Below the pieces are notes generated by a model. The model had not been told where the DNA came from. It was given only the letters and a program-made list of their open reading frames with translations, and ran no database searches. A DNA stretch of 64,000 nt from Siphonodentalium dalli. Lineage: Eukaryota; Mollusca; Scaphopoda; Gadilida; Siphonodentaliidae. The position numbers and the translations under genes are program-made. Position 1 is the stretch's first letter, and the number at the start of each line of letters is the position of its first letter. Shown piece by piece: positions 1 to 13,800 of this stretch. The stretch lies in the NCBI GenBank assembly GCA_032622095.1, contig CP136066.1, positions 44,221,835 through 44,285,834 of the forward strand, read 5' to 3'.

Positions 1-1699
1 GATGAGTAGACTACTGAGTAGTTGTCCTATGGCACATCGTATATGAGTAGACTACTAAGTAGTTGTCCTATGGCACATCGTAGATGAGTAGACTACTGGG
101 TAGTTGTCCCTCGGCACATCGTAGGTGAGTGGACTACTGAGTAGTTGTCCCTTGGCACATCGTAGGTGAGTAGACTACTGGGTAGTTGTCCTATGGCACA
201 TCGTAGGTGAGTGGACTACTGAGTAGTTGTCCCTTGGCACATCGTAGATGAGTAGACTACTGAGTAGTTGTCCCTTGACACATCGTATATGAGTAGACTA
301 CTAAGTAGTTGTCCTATGGCACATCGTAGATGAGTAGACTACTGGGTAGTTGTCCCTCGGCACATCGTAGGTGAGTGGACTACTGAGTAGTTGTCCCTTG
401 GCACATCGTAGATGAGTAGACTACTGAGTAGTTGTCCCTTGACACATCGTAGATGAGTAGACTACTAAGTAGTTGTCCTATGGCACATCGTAGATGAGTA
501 GACTACTGGGTAGTTGTCCCTCGGCACATCGTAGGTGAGTGGACTACTGAGTAGTTGTCCCTTGGCACATCGTATATGAGTAGACTACTAAGTAGTTGTC
601 CTATGGCACATCGTATATGAGTGGACTACTGGGTAGTTGTCCCTTGGCACATCGTAGATGAGTGGACTACTGGGTAGTTGTCCCTTGGCACATCGTAGAT
701 GAGTAGACTACTGGGTAGTTGTCCCTTGGCACATCGTAGATGAGTAGACTACTAAGTAGTTGTCCCTTGGCACATCGTAGATGAGTAGACTACTAAGTAG
801 TTGTCCTATGGCACATCGTATATGAGTGGACTACTGGGTAGTTGTCCCTTGGCACATCGTAGATGAGTAGACTACTGAGTAGTTGTCCTATGGCACATCG
901 TATATGAGTAGACTACTAAGTAGTTGTCCTATGGCACATCGTATATGAGTAGACTACTGCGTAGTTGTCCTATGTCACATCGTAGATGAGTAGACTACTG
1001 AGTAGTTGTCCCTTGGCACATCGTAGATGAGTAGACTACTGAGTAGTTGTCCCTTGGCACATCGTAGATGAGTAGACTACTAAGTAGTTGTCCTATGGCA
1101 CATCGTATATGAGTGGACTACTGGGTAGTTGTCCCTTGGCACATCGTAGATGAGTAGACTACTAAGTAGTTGTCCCTTGGCACATCGTATATGAGTAGAC
1201 TACTAAGTAGTTGTCCCTTGGCACATCGTATATGAGTAGACTACTAAGTAGTTGTCCTATGGCACATCGTATATGAGTGGACTACTGGGTAGTTGTCCCT
1301 TGGCACATCGTAGATGAGTAGACTACTGAGTAGTTGTCCTATGGCACATCGTATATGAGTAGACTACTAAGTAGTTGTCCTATGGCACATCGTATATGAG
1401 TAGACTACTGGGTAGTTGTCCCTTGTCACATCGTAGATGAGTAGACTACTGGGTAGTTGTCCCTTGGCACATCGTAGATGAGTAGACTACTAAGTAGTTG
1501 TCCCTTGACACATCGTAGATGAGTAGACTACTAAGTAGTTGTCCCTTGACACATCGTATATGAGTAGACTACTAAGTAGTTGTCCTATGGCACATCGTAT
1601 ATGAGTGGACTACTGAGTAGTTGTCCTATGGCACATCGTAGATGAGTAGACTACTGAGTAGTTGTCCTATGGCACATCGTAGATGAGTGGACTACTGAG

Positions 1700-2100
1700 T
1701 AGTTGTCCTATGTCACATCGTATATGAGTGGACTACTAAGTAGTTGTCCTATGTCACATCGTATATGAGTGGACTACTGAGTAGTTGTCCTATGGCACAT
1801 CGTTGATGAGTAGACTACTGCGTAGTTGTCCCTTGGCACATCGTTGATGAGTAGACTACTGAGTAGTTGTCCCATGGCACATCGTAGATGAGTGGACTAC
1901 TGAGTAGTTGTCCTATGTCACATCGTATATGAGTGGACTACTAAGTAGTTGTCCTATGTCACATCGTATATGAGTGGACTACTGAGTAGTTGTCCTATGG
2001 CACATCGTTGATGAGTAGACTACTGCGTAGTTGTCCCTTGGCACATCGTTGATGAGTAGACTACTGAGTAGTTGTCCCATGGCACATCGTAGATGAGTAG
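1700..2100 (+). repeat. 205-bp pentameric higher-order repeat, two copies
   Basis: A run of five variant monomers is repeated with a shift of 205 bp (5 x 41): the CCTATGTCAC unit with GTGGACTACTAAG following is at 1707 and again at 1912. The same order of variants (GTCAC/TATATG, GTCAC/TATATG, GGCAC/TTGATG with CTGCGTAG) is seen in both copies. This is a local higher-order unit inside the left satellite block. Confidence 0.8.
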
Positions 2101-5100
2101 ACTACTGGGTAGTTGTCCCTATGGCACATCGTATATGAGTAGACTACTGGGTAGTTGTCCCTCGGCACATCGTAGATGAGTAGACTACTGAGTAGTTGTC
2201 CCTTGGCACATCGTATATGAGTAGACTACTGAGTAGTTGTCCCTTGGCACATCGTATATGAGTAGACTACTGGGTAGTTGTCCCTATGGCACATCGTAGA
2301 TGAGTAGACTACTGCGTAGTTGTCCTATGGCACATCGTATATGAGTAGACTACTGAGTAGTTGTCCCTTGGCACATCGTAGATGAGTAGACTACTGCGTA
2401 GTTGTCCTATGTCACATCGTAGATGAGTAGACTACTGCGTAGTTGTCCCTATGGCACATCGTAGATGAGTAGACTACTGCGTAGTTGTCCCTTGGCACAT
2501 CGTTGATGAGTAGACTACTGAGTAGTTGTCCCTTGGCACATCGTAGATGAGTAGACTACTGAGTAGTTGTCCCTCGGCACATCGTAGATGAGTAGACTAC
2601 TGAGTAGTTGTCCCTATGGCACATCGTAGATGAGTAGACTACTGAGTAGTTGTCCTATGGCACATCGTAGATGAGTAGACTACTGAGTAGTTGTCCTATG
2701 GCACATCGTAGATGAGTAGACTACTGAGTAGTTATCCCTTGGCACATCGTTGATGAGTAGACTACTGAGTAGTTATCCCTTGGCACATCGTAGATGAGTA
2801 GACTACTGCGTAGTTGTCCCTATGGCACATCGTAGATGAGTAGACTACTGAGTAGTTGTCCCTCGGCACATCGTAGATGAGTAGACTACTGAGTAGTTGT
2901 CCCTTGGCACATCGTAGATGAGTAGACTACTGCGTAGTTGTCCCTTGGCACATCGTAGATGAGTAGACTACTGAGTAGTTGTCCCTCGGCACATCGTAGA
3001 TGAGTAGACTACTGAGTAGTTGTCCCTTGGCACATCGTAGATGAGTAGACTACTGCGTAGTTGTCCCTATGGCACATCGTAGATGAGTAGACTACTGAGT
3101 AGTTGTCCCTTGGCACATCGTAGATGAGTAGACTACTGAGTAGTTGTCCCTCGGCACATCGTAGATGAGTAGACTACTGAGTAGTTGTCCCTTGGCACAT
3201 CGTAGATGAGTAGACTACTGCGTAGTTGTCCCTATGGCACATCGTAGATGAGTAGACTACTGAGTAGTTGTCCCTTGGCACATCGTAGATGAGTAGACTA
3301 CTGAGTAGTTGTCCCTTGGCACATCGTAGATGAGTAGACTACTGCGTAGTTGTCCCTATGGCACATCGTAGATGAGTAGACTACTGAGTAGTTGTCCCTT
3401 GGCACATCGTAGATGAGTAGACTACTGCGTAGTTGTCCCTATGGCACATCGTAGATGAGTAGACTACTGAGTAGTTGTCCCTTGGCACATCGTAGATGAG
3501 TAGACTACTGAGTAGTTGTCCCTTGGCACATCGTAGATGAGTAGACTACTGAGTAGTTGTCCCTCGGCACATCGTAGATGAGTAGACTACTGAGTAGTTG
3601 TCCCTCGGCACATCGTAGATGAGTAGACTACTGAGTAGTTGTCCCTTGGCACATCGTAGATGAGTAGACTACTGAGTAGTTGTCCCTTGGCACATCGTAG
3701 ATGAGTAGACTACTGAGTAGTTGTCCCTTGGCACATCGTATATGAGTAGACTACTGCGTAGTTGTCCCTATGGCACATCGTAGATGAGTAGACTACTGGG
3801 TAGTTGTCCCTTGGCACATCGTATATGAGTAGACTACTGCGTAGTTGTCCCTATGGCACATCGTAGATGAGTAGACTACTGAGTAGTTGTCCCTTGGCAC
3901 ATCGTAGATGAGTAGACTACTGAGTAGTTGTCCCTTGGCACATCGTAGATGAGTAGACTACTGCGTAGTTGTCCCTATGGCACATCGTATATGAGTAGAC
4001 TACTGAGTAGTTGTCCTATGGCACATCGTAGATGAGTAGACTACTGGGTAGTTGTCCCTTGGCACATCGTAGATGAGTAGACTACTGAGTAGTTGTCCCT
4101 TGGCACATCGTAGATGAGTAGACTACTGAGTAGTTGTCCCTTGACACATCGTAGATGAGTAGACTACAGCGTAGTTGTCCCTATGGCACATCGTAGATGA
4201 GTAGACTACTGAGTAGTTGTCCTATGGCACATCGTAGATGAGTAGACTACTGAGTAGTTGTCCTATGGCACATCGTAGATGAGTAGACTACAGAGTAGTT
4301 GTCCTATGGCACATCGTATATGAGTAGACTACTGAGTAGTTGTCCCTTGGCACATCGTAGATGAGTAGACTACTGAGTAGTTGTCCTATGGCACATCGTA
4401 GATGAGTAGACTACTGAGTAGTTGTCCCTTGGCACATCGTAGATGAGTAGACTACTGCGTAGTTGTCCCTTGGCACATCGTATATGAGTAGACTACTGCG
4501 TAGTTGTCCTATGGCACATCGTATATGAGTAGACTACTGAGTAGTTGTCCCATGGCACATCGTTGATGAGTAGACTACAGCGTAGTTGTCCCTATGGCAC
4601 ATCGTAGATGAGTAGACTACTGCGTAGTTGTCCTATGTCACATCGTAGATGAGTAGACTACTGCGTAGTTGTCCTATGGCACATCGTAGATGAGTAGACT
4701 ACTGAGTAGTTGTCCTATGTCACATCGTAGATGAGTAGACTACTGCGTAGTTGTCCCTTGGCACATCGTAGATGAGTAGACTACTGAGTAGTTGTCCTAT
4801 GTCACATCGTATATTAGTAGACTACTGAGTAGTTGTCCTATGTCACATCGTTGATGAGTAGACTACTGAGTAGTTGTCCCTTGGCACATCGTAGATGAGT
4901 AGACTACTGAGTAGTTGTCCCTTGGCACATCGTAGATGAGTAGACTACCGAGTAGTTGTCCCTTGGCACATCGTAGATGAGTAGACTACTGAGTAGTTGT
5001 CCCTTGGCACATCGTAGATGAGTAGACTACTGAGTAGCTGTCCTATGTCACATCGTTGATGAGTAGACTACTGAGTAGTTGTCCCTTGGCACATCGTTGA

Positions 5101-8100
5101 TGAGTAGACTACTGAGTAGTTGTCCTATGTCACATCGTTGATGAGTAGACTACTGGGTAGTTGTCCCTTGGCACATCGTTGATGAGTAGACTACTGAGTA
5201 GTTGTCCCTTGGCACATCGTAGATGAGTAGACTACTGAGTAGTTGTCCCTTGGCACATCGTAGATGAGTAGACTACTGAGTAGTTGTCCCTTGGCACATC
5301 GTAGATGAGTAGACTACTGAGTAGTTGTCCCTTGGCACATCGTAGATGAGTAGACTACTGAGTAGTTGTCCCTTGGCACATCGTAGATGAGTAGACTACT
5401 GGGTAGTTGTCCTATGGCACATCGTAGATGAGTAGACTACCGAGTAGTTGTCCCTTGGCACATCGTAGATGAGTAGACTACTGAGTAGTTGTCCTATGTC
5501 ACATCGTTGATGAGTAGACTACTGGGTAGTTGTCCTATGGCACATCGTAGATGAGTAGACTACCGAGTAGTTGTCCCTTGGCACATCGTAGATGAGTAGA
5601 CTACTGAGTAGTTGTCCTATGTCACATCGTTGATGAGTAGACTACTGAGTAGTTGTCCCTTGGCACATCGTATATGAGTAGACTACTGAGTAGTTGTCCT
5701 ATGTCACATCGTAGATGAGTAGACTACTGAGTAGTTGTCCTATGTCACATCGTAGATGAGTAGACTACTGAGTAGTTGTCCTATGGCACATCGTAGATGA
5801 GTAGACTACTGAGTAGTTGTCCCTTGGCACATCGTAGATGAGTAGACTACTGAGTAGTTGTCCCTTGGCACATCGTAGATGAGTAGACTACTGAGTAGTT
5901 GTCCCTTGGCACATCGTAGATGAGTAGACTACTGGGTAGTTGTCCCTTGGCACATCGTAGATGAGTAGACTACTGAGTAGTTGTCCCTTGGCACATCGTA
6001 GATGAGTAGACTACTGAGTAGTTGTCCCTTGGCACATCGTAGATGAGTAGACTACTGAGTAGTTGTCCCTTGGCACATCGTAGATGAGTAGACTACTGAG
6101 TAGTTGTCCCTTGGCACATCGTAGATGAGTAGACTACTGGGTAGTTGTCCCTTGGCACATCGTAGATGAGTAGACTACTGAGTAGTTGTCCCTTGGCACA
6201 TCGTAGATGAGTAGACTACTGAGTAGTTGTCCCTTGTCACATCGTTGATGAGTAGACTACTGAGTAGTTGTCCTATGTCACATCGTAGATGAGTAGACTA
6301 CTGAGTAGTTGTCCCTTGTCACATCGTTGATGAGTAGACTACTGAGTAGTTGTCCTATGTCACATCGTTGATGAGTAGACTACCGAGTAGTTGTCCCTTG
6401 GCACATCGTAGATGAGTAGACTACTGAGTAGTTGTCCTATGTCACATCGTTGATGAGTAGACTACTGAGTAGTTGTCCTATGTCACATCGTAGATGAGTA
6501 GACTACTGGGTAGTTGTCCCTTGACACATCGTAGATGAGTAGACTACTAAGTAGTTGTCCCTTGGCACATTGTAGATGAGTAGACTACTGAGTAGTTGTC
6601 CCTTGGCACATTGTAGATGAGTAGACTACTGAGTAGTTGTCCCTTGGCACATCGTAGATGAGTAGACTACTGAGTAGTTGTCCCTTGGCACATCGTAGAT
6701 GAGTAGACTACTGAGTAGTTGTCCTATGGCACATCGTTGATGAGTAGACTACTGAGTAGTTGTCCCTTGGCACATCGTAGATGAGTAGACTACTGAGTAG
6801 TTGTCCCTTGGCACATTGTAGATGAGTAGACTACTGGGTAGTTGTCCCTTGTCACATCGTAGATGAGTAGACTACTGAGTAGTTGTCCCTTGGCACATCG
6901 TTGATGAGTAGACTACTGAGTAGTTGTCCCTTGGCACATTGTAGATGAGTAGACTACTGAGTAGTTGTCCTATGGCACATCGTTGATGAGTAGACTACTG
7001 AGTAGTTGTCCCTTGGCACATCGTATATGAGTAGACTACTGAGTAGTTGTCCCTTGGCACATCGTATATGAGTAGACTACTGAGTAGTTGTCCTATGGCA
7101 CATCGTTGATGAGTAGACTACTGAGTAGTTGTCCCTTGGCACATCGTATATGAGTAGACTACTGAGTAGTTGTCCCTTGGCACATCGTAGATGAGTAGAC
7201 TACTGGGTAGTTGTCCCTTGTCACATCGTAGATGAGTAGACTACTGAGTAGTTGTCCCTTGGCACATCGTTGATGAGTAGACTACTGAGTAGTTGTCCCT
7301 TGGCACATTGTAGATGAGTAGACTACTGAGTAGTTGTCCTATGGCACATCGTTGATGAGTAGACTACTGAGTAGTTGTCCCTTGGCACATCGTATATGAG
7401 TAGACTACTGAGTAGTTGTCCCTTGGCACATCGTTGATGAGTAGACTACTGAGTAGTTGTCCCTTGGCACATCGTATATGAGTAGACTACTGAGTAGTTG
7501 TCCCTTGGCACATCGTTGATGAGTAGACTACTGAGTAGTTGTCCCTTGGCACATCGTATATGAGTAGACTACCGAGTAGTTGTCCTATGTCACATCGTTG
7601 ATGAGTAGACTACTGAGTAGTTGTCCCTTGGCACATCGTATATGAGTAGACTACTGAGTAGTTGTCCTATGTCACATCGTTGATGAGTAGACTACTGGGT
7701 AGTTGTCCTATGTCACATCGTAGATGAGTAGACTACTGAGTAGTTGTCCCTTGGCACATCGTATATGAGTAGACTACTGAGTAGTTGTCCTATGGCACAT
7801 CGTTGATGAGTAGACTACTGAGTAGTTGTCCCTTGGCACATCGTATATGAGTAGACTACTGAGTAGTTGTCCCTTGGCACATCGTAGATGAGTAGACTAC
7901 TGGGTAGTTGTCCTATGGCACATCGTAGATGAGTAGACTACTGAGTAGTTGTCCCTTGGCACATCGTATATGAGTAGACTACTGAGTAGTTGTCCCTTGG
8001 CACATCGTAGATGAGTAGACTACTGGGTAGTTGTCCTATGGCACATCGTAGATGAGTAGACTACTGAGTAGTTGTCCCTTGGCACATCGTAGATGAGTAG

Positions 8101-8969
8101 ACTACTGAGTAGTTGTCCCTTGGCACATCGTATATGAGTAGACTACTGGGTAGTTGTCCTATGGCACATCGTAGATGAGTAGACTACTGAGTAGTTGTCC
8201 CTTGGCACATCGTTGGTGAGTAGACTACTGAGTAGTTGTCCCTCGGCACATCGTATATGAGTAGACTACTGAGTAGTTGTCCCTTGGCACATCGTAGATG
8301 AGTAGACTACTGAGTAGTTGTCCCTTGGCACATCGTTGGTGAGTAGACTACTGAGTAGTTGTCCCTCGGCACATCGTATATGAGTAGACTACTGAGTAGT
8401 TGTCCCTTGGCACATCGTAGATGAGTAGACTACTGGGTAGTTGTCCTATGGCACATCGTAGATGAGTAGACTACTGAGTAGTTGTCCTATGGCACATCGT
8501 AGATGAGTAGACTACTGGGTAGTTGTCCCTTGGCACATCGTAGATGAGTAGACTACTGAGTAGTTGTCCTATGGCACATCGTAGATGAGTAGACTACTGG
8601 GTAGTTGTCCTATGGCACATCGTAGATGAGTAGACTACTGAGTAGTTGTCCCTTGGCACATCGTAGATGAGTAGACTACTGGGTAGTTGTCCCTTGGCAC
8701 ATCGTAGATGAGTAGACTACTGAGTAGTTGTCCTATGGCACATCGTAGATGAGTAGACTACTGGGTAGTTGTCCCTTGGCACATCGTAGATGAGTAGACT
8801 ACTGAGTAGTTGTCCTATGGCACATCGTAGATGAGTAGACTACTGGGTAGTTGTCCTATGGCACATCGTAGATGAGTAGACTACTGAGTAGTTGTCCTAT
8901 GGCACATCGTAGATGAGTAGACTACTGGGTAGTTGTCCTATGGCACATCGTAGATGAGTAGACTACTGA

Positions 8970-9960
8970 GTAGTTGTCCCTTGGTACATCGTAGATGAGT
9001 AGACTACTGGGTAGTTGTCCCTTGGCACATCGTTGATGAGTAGACTACTGAGTAGTTATCCCTTGGCACATCGTAGATGAGTAGACTACTGAGTAGTTGT
9101 CCCTTGGCACATTGTATATGAGTAGACTACTGAGTAGTTGTCCCTTGTCACATCGTTGATGAGTAGACTACTGAGTAGTTGTCCCTTGTCACATCGTAGA
9201 TGAGTAGACTACTGAGTAGTTGTCCTATGTCACATTGTAGATGAGTAGACTACTGAGTAGTTGTCCCTTGTCACATCGTAGATGAGTAGACTACTGAGTA
9301 GTTGTCCCTTGTCACATCGTAGATGAGTAGACTACTGAGTAGTTGTCCCTTGGCACATTGTATATGAGTAGACTACTGAGTAGTTGTCCCTTGTCACATC
9401 GTTGATGAGTAGACTACTGAGTAGTTGTCCCTTGGCACATCGTATATGAGTAGACTACTGGGTAGTTGTCCCGTGGCACATCGTAGATGAGTAGACTACT
9501 GAGTAGTTGTCCCTTGTCACATCGTAGATGAGTAGACTACTGAGTAGTTGTCCTATGTCACATCGTAGATGAGTAGACTACTGAGTAGTTGTCCTATGTC
9601 ACATCGTTGATGAGTAGACTACTGAGTAGTTGTCCTATGTCACATCGTAGATGAGTAGACTACTGGGTAGTTGTCCTATGGCACATCGTAGATGAGTAGA
9701 CTACTGAGTAGTTGTCCCTTGGTACATCGTAGATGAGTAGACTACTGGGTAGTTGTCCCTTGGCACATCGTTGATGAGTAGACTACTGAGTAGTTATCCC
9801 TTGGCACATCGTAGATGAGTAGACTACTGAGTAGTTGTCCCTTGGCACATTGTATATGAGTAGACTACTGAGTAGTTGTCCCTTGTCACATCGTTGATGA
9901 GTAGACTACTGAGTAGTTGTCCCTTGTCACATCGTAGATGAGTAGACTACTGAGTAGTTG
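8970..9960 (+). repeat. 738-bp duplicated satellite segment (part)
   Basis: A distinctive run (GGTACATCG, then GGGTAGTTG, then CGTTGATGAG with AGTAGTTATCC, then CACATTGTATATG) begins near 8978 and recurs near 9716. The offset is 738 bp, which is 18 monomers. The run reads the same for several hundred bases in both places, so this is a duplicated block of the array and not independent mutation. Confidence 0.8.
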
Positions 9961-11752
9961 TCCTATGTCACATTGTAGATGAGTAGACTACTGAGTAGTT
10001 GTCCTATGTCACATCGTAGATGAGTAGACTACTGAGTAGTTGTCCCTTGGCACATCGTAGATGAGTAGACTACTGGGTAGTTGTCCCGTGGCACATCGTA
10101 GATGAGTAGACTACTGGGTAGTTGTCCTATGTCACATCGTAGATGAGTAGACTACTGAGTAGTTGTCCCTTGGCACATCGTAGATGAGTAGACTACTGAG
10201 TAGTTGTCCCTTGGTACATCGTAGATGAGTAGACTACTGAGTAGTTGTCCCTTGGCACATCGTAGATGAGTAGACTACTGAGTAGTTGTCCCTTGGTACA
10301 TCGTAGATGAGTAGACTACTGGGTAGTTGTCCTATGGCACATCGTAGATGAGTAGACTACTGAGTAGTTGTCCCTTGGTACATCGTAGATGAGTAGACTA
10401 CTGGGTAGTTGTCCCTTGGCACATCGTTGATGAGTAGACTACTGAGTAGTTATCCCTTGGCACATCGTAGATGAGTAGACTACTGAGTAGTTATCCCTTG
10501 GCACATCGTAGATTAGTAGACTACTGAGTAGTTGTCCCTTGGCACATCGTAGATGAGTAGACTACTGAGTAGTTGTCCCCCTTGGCACATCGTAGATGAG
10601 TAGACTACTGAGTAGTTGTCCCTTGTCACATCGTTGATGAGTAGACTACTGAGTAGTTGTCCCTTGTCACATCGTAGATGAGTAGACTACTGAGTAGTTG
10701 TCCTATGTCACATTGTAGATGAGTAGACTACTGGGTAGTTGTCCCGTGGCACATCGTAGATGAGTAGACTACTGAGTAGTTGTCCTATGGCACATCGTAG
10801 ATGAGTAGACTACTGAGTAGTTGTCCTATGGCACATCGTAGATGAGTAGACTACTGGGTAGTTGTCCCGTGGCACATCGTATATGAGTAGACTACTGGGT
10901 AGTTGTCCCTTGTCACATCGTAGATGAGTAGACTACTGAGTAGTTGTCCTATGGCACATCGTATATGAGTAGACTACTGAGTAGTTGTCCCCCTTGACAC
11001 ATCGTAGATGAGTAGACTACTGGGTAGTTGTCCCGTGGCACATCGTAGATGAGTAGACTACTGAGTAGTTGTCCCTTGTCACATCGTAGATGAGTAGACT
11101 ACTGAGTAGTTGTCCTATGTCACATCGTTGATGAGTAGACTACTGAGTAGTTGTCCCGTGGCACATCGTATATGAGTAGACTACTGAGTAGTTGTCCTAT
11201 GGCACATCGTATATGAGTAGACTACTGAGTAGTTGTCCCCCTTGACACATCGTAGATGAGTAGACTACTGGGTAGTTGTCCCGTGGCACATCGTAGATGA
11301 GTAGACTACTGAGTAGTTGTCCCTTGTCACATCGTAGATGAGTAGACTACTGAGTAGTTGTCCTATGTCACATCGTTGATGAGTAGACTACTGAGTAGTT
11401 GTCCCGTGGCACATCGTAGATGAGTAGACTACTGAGTAGTTGTCCCTTGGCACATCGTATATGAGTAGACTACTGAGTAGTTGTCCCTTGGCACATCGTA
11501 GATGAGTAGACTACTGAGTAGTTGTCCCTTGGCACATCGTAGATGAGTAGACTACTGAGTAGTTGTCCCTTGGCACATCGTAGATGAGTAGACTACTGAG
11601 TAGTTGTCCTATGGCACATCGTTGATGAGTAGACTACTGAGTAGTTGTCCTATGTCACATCGTTGATGAGTAGACTACTGAGTAGTTGTCCTATGGCACA
11701 TCGTAGATGAGTAGACTACTGAGTAGTTGTCCCTTACTAATGAGTAGACTAT

Positions 11753-12060
11753 GTTTTATGGTTTATGGCAATTATGCCAAAGGGGATGTCAGGAATGATA
11801 ACTTATTGGCAAGGTCCGCAAGCACCACACCGACACACCGAGCAGGCAGATAAAAACCCGCGTGATGCATCGACTGGTAACCGGAAGGCGTGAACCCACG
11901 GCTATCTAAAAGTCAACAAAAACAGTTAGGATAGTAGAACGGTTGATTATTCATCGGTTATGTGAAGTTTTAATTGTGCGATAATAGTATAAGGCATATA
12001 CATGTATATATTGAGTATACAGAGAAGTTACACACCCATAGTTACACAAATATAGATAAA
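11753..12060. other. Non-satellite interval after the left array, no gene seen
   Basis: The sequence leaves the satellite through a decayed partial monomer and becomes ordinary mixed-composition DNA containing a short G/C-rich stretch (about 11810-11900). No open frame of useful length, tRNA or recognisable element is seen. It is the left part of a roughly 2.4-kb island inside the satellite. Confidence 0.6.
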
Positions 12061-12210
12061 GGTCATCGTAGCATGCATTGGATGAGTATATATACCTGTA
12101 GTTCCCGATAAATATAGTTAAAGGTCATCGTAGTGTGCATTGGATGAGAATATATACATGTAGCTCCCGATAAATATAGTTAAAGGTCATCGTAGTATAT
12201 TAGATATGGA
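12061..12210 (+). repeat. 62-bp tandem repeat, about 2.4 units
   Basis: GGTCATCGTAG starts at 12061, 12123 and 12185, giving a 62-bp period. Units one and two share GCATTGGATGAG, TATATAC and CCCGATAAATATAG; the third breaks off after about 20 bp. Two more diverged echoes (GGTTATCGT followed by TTGGACGAG or ATAGGATGA) lie near 12441 and 12488. The blocks CATCGTAG, ATGAGTA and TAGTT occur in the same order as in the 41-bp satellite monomer, which suggests a common origin, but this is inferred by eye only. Confidence 0.75.
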
Positions 12211-13108
12211 TATTGTTTGCAAATTCCCAAATATATGTTTATGACGTATATTACCACATTTCCATCCATAGTTATGATGCATAGTAACCCTCCCCATTTA
12301 TGTATGATGTATATATATACGACGCACATCTTACAGTTATAATGTATATCACTCCTTTCCCATTTCATAGTTAAGTTCTATGCCAACATGTTAACGTGTA
12401 TGTCAGATATGATAATTTGGGCAAACTATATATAGTTGAAGGTTATCGTCTCTTATTGGACGAGCAGTTACTCATAATATCGTTAAGGGTTATCGTTGCC
12501 CATAGGATGAAAATTGTTAGTAAATTCATAAATATATGGATAGAGTTAAATGGTTTCCATAGATGCATACATACAGCAACAGTTTATCGCTGTCAGATAT
12601 TATATATTTTGATTTTATAAACCTTATTATAAATGGCACACCTTTTCTGGTGGTATGTTTATGTATATGTTTATTGTTATGCAGTGTTTGACTATCAGTA
12701 TATCCTGATGGTTTTGGAGGAAAAATAATTAACCAATTTTGGAAAATGTTTACTAAGACCATGTCCAAAAGATAGCATTTAAAAAGTTGGGATCGAAAAA
12801 ACTATACCAGCAAAGAGTTCTCAAGAGCATAACTCTGGTATAACAGACATCAAATACAGCCTGTTTGTGTGATAGGTTTCGGCCCTTAATGCTCGACCTA
12901 ATTGGTCACCAGAGAGGGGCCGTATAGAACAAATTACCATTCTATACCTCCTGCTGGAAAAATGTGGCCAAATTTCCCTCTCCATCAAAATACATGACGT
13001 CAAACTAGATAAAAAATCCGCGCGAACGAGAGTCTCTCATACCGGTAAACACGAGTCCGTTAATTGTTTAGATTTTACACGATATATTAACACGAGATTC
13101 GTGTGATG
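12211..13108. other. AT-rich island interior, no gene recognised
   Basis: An AT-rich stretch with several TATATA runs in its left half and a more balanced segment at about 12800-13010. Open frames of 60-80 codons exist on both strands, but none has a recognisable domain, codon bias or splice context. I see no RNA gene. Diverged echoes of the 62-bp unit are present at about 12441-12510. Confidence 0.5.
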
Positions 13109-13800
13109 AACGAGGCGCGTTCACGTGGTTGTAGGGAAATCATACATGGGGGGAGTTGTGTTTATATTTTATAACAAATCAATTTCATGCGATAATGTAC
13201 GCTATAACTGAAAAGCTATGTTACCTTTTTATAAGAATATAGGTCAGAGTCCTCATATGTGGTCCCTCACGTAATATATGATTGTCCGTGCGGCATATAT
13301 GCCTGATTTTAGAAAACACTACATATGTCATGGTACTGAATACAAATGTGTAGTCTACCCCAAGATGGCTGTCACAGCTCTGAAGTACCAGACGTTACAG
13401 AAACACGTCACAACCACGCGCTCCGGTATGACGTACTTACCAGTGACGTCACAAGTCAGGTGCGTGCAAAAATTATTTAAAGGGATATATATCGGATGCG
13501 TTTTATTTACAAACTAAGTTGTAGATTTCAGAAAATAATTTCGTTGTATGTAACCAACTGTACTGTTGGTGTGTGCATAATATATATTAATTCCAAGATA
13601 GATTATGGTGAATGGTTCCGAGCTGCGAGCATTACATTAAGTTGGTGTGAGCTCTTTTGAAGAGCGTAGTTGCATGAGCATGTACTAGTACTAGTAAGTG
13701 GCTAATAACCATACCTTTGAAGAGTATTCATACTATTGTAAAAAATATCGTAAATGGGTATCTAAAATGGACGTGTCCATCGCGAAATTAATGATTATAA
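13109..13800 (+). repeat. Island direct repeat, copy A
   Basis: Copy A of a diverged direct duplication. Its 5' part (CGAGGCGCGTTCACGTGG at 13111) matches 13804 in copy B. Its 3' part (from TCGTTGTATGTAACCAACTG at 13541) matches 13921. It contains two small inverted repeats, CCAACTGTACTGTTGG and GCTCTTTTGAAGAGC, whose stems are also largely present in copy B. About 290 bp in the middle (about 13236-13525) has no counterpart in copy B. The unit ends in TCGCGAAATTA, after which copy B begins within about 20 bp. The class of element is unknown. Confidence 0.7.
13236..13525 (+). other. Segment present only in copy A; 79-codon open frame of unknown status
   Basis: This segment separates the two conserved halves of copy A and is absent from copy B, so it is either an insertion in A or a deletion in B. 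It contains a 79-codon open frame at 13278-13517 with no recognisable domain, signal peptide or membrane segment. I do not call it a gene. No terminal inverted repeats or target-site duplication were seen at its ends. Confidence 0.4.

Larger units (their letters stand above)
1..11752 (+). repeat. 41-bp satellite array, left block (open at window edge)
   Basis: A head-to-tail tandem array with a 41-bp unit, about 286 copies. The core of the unit is AGTAGACTACTGAGTAG, followed by TTGTCCCTTGG and then CACATCGTA. Units of 42 bp (CCCTATGG) and 43 bp (CCCCCTTG) also occur. Variants are zoned: GTGGACT, CTACTAAG and CGTATATGAG dominate about 1-2000; CTGCGTAG and CCCTATGG dominate about 950-4800; TGTCACATCG and CGTTGATGAG dominate about 4600-11700; CACATTG is confined to about 6540-10730. 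The right end decays into a partial unit (AATGAGTAGACTATG) at about 11738-11752. The left end is not in the window. No gene lies inside it. Confidence 0.98.

Noticed and set aside
12180-13003. Short open frames on both strands in the island
   Set aside because: 60-80 codons in AT-rich DNA, no domain, overlapping one another. Chance is enough to explain them.
13640-13670. Histone-type mRNA 3' stem-loop (GCTCTTTTGAAGAGC)
   Set aside because: The loop is three bases, not four, the flanking bases do not fit the consensus, and no histone gene is nearby.
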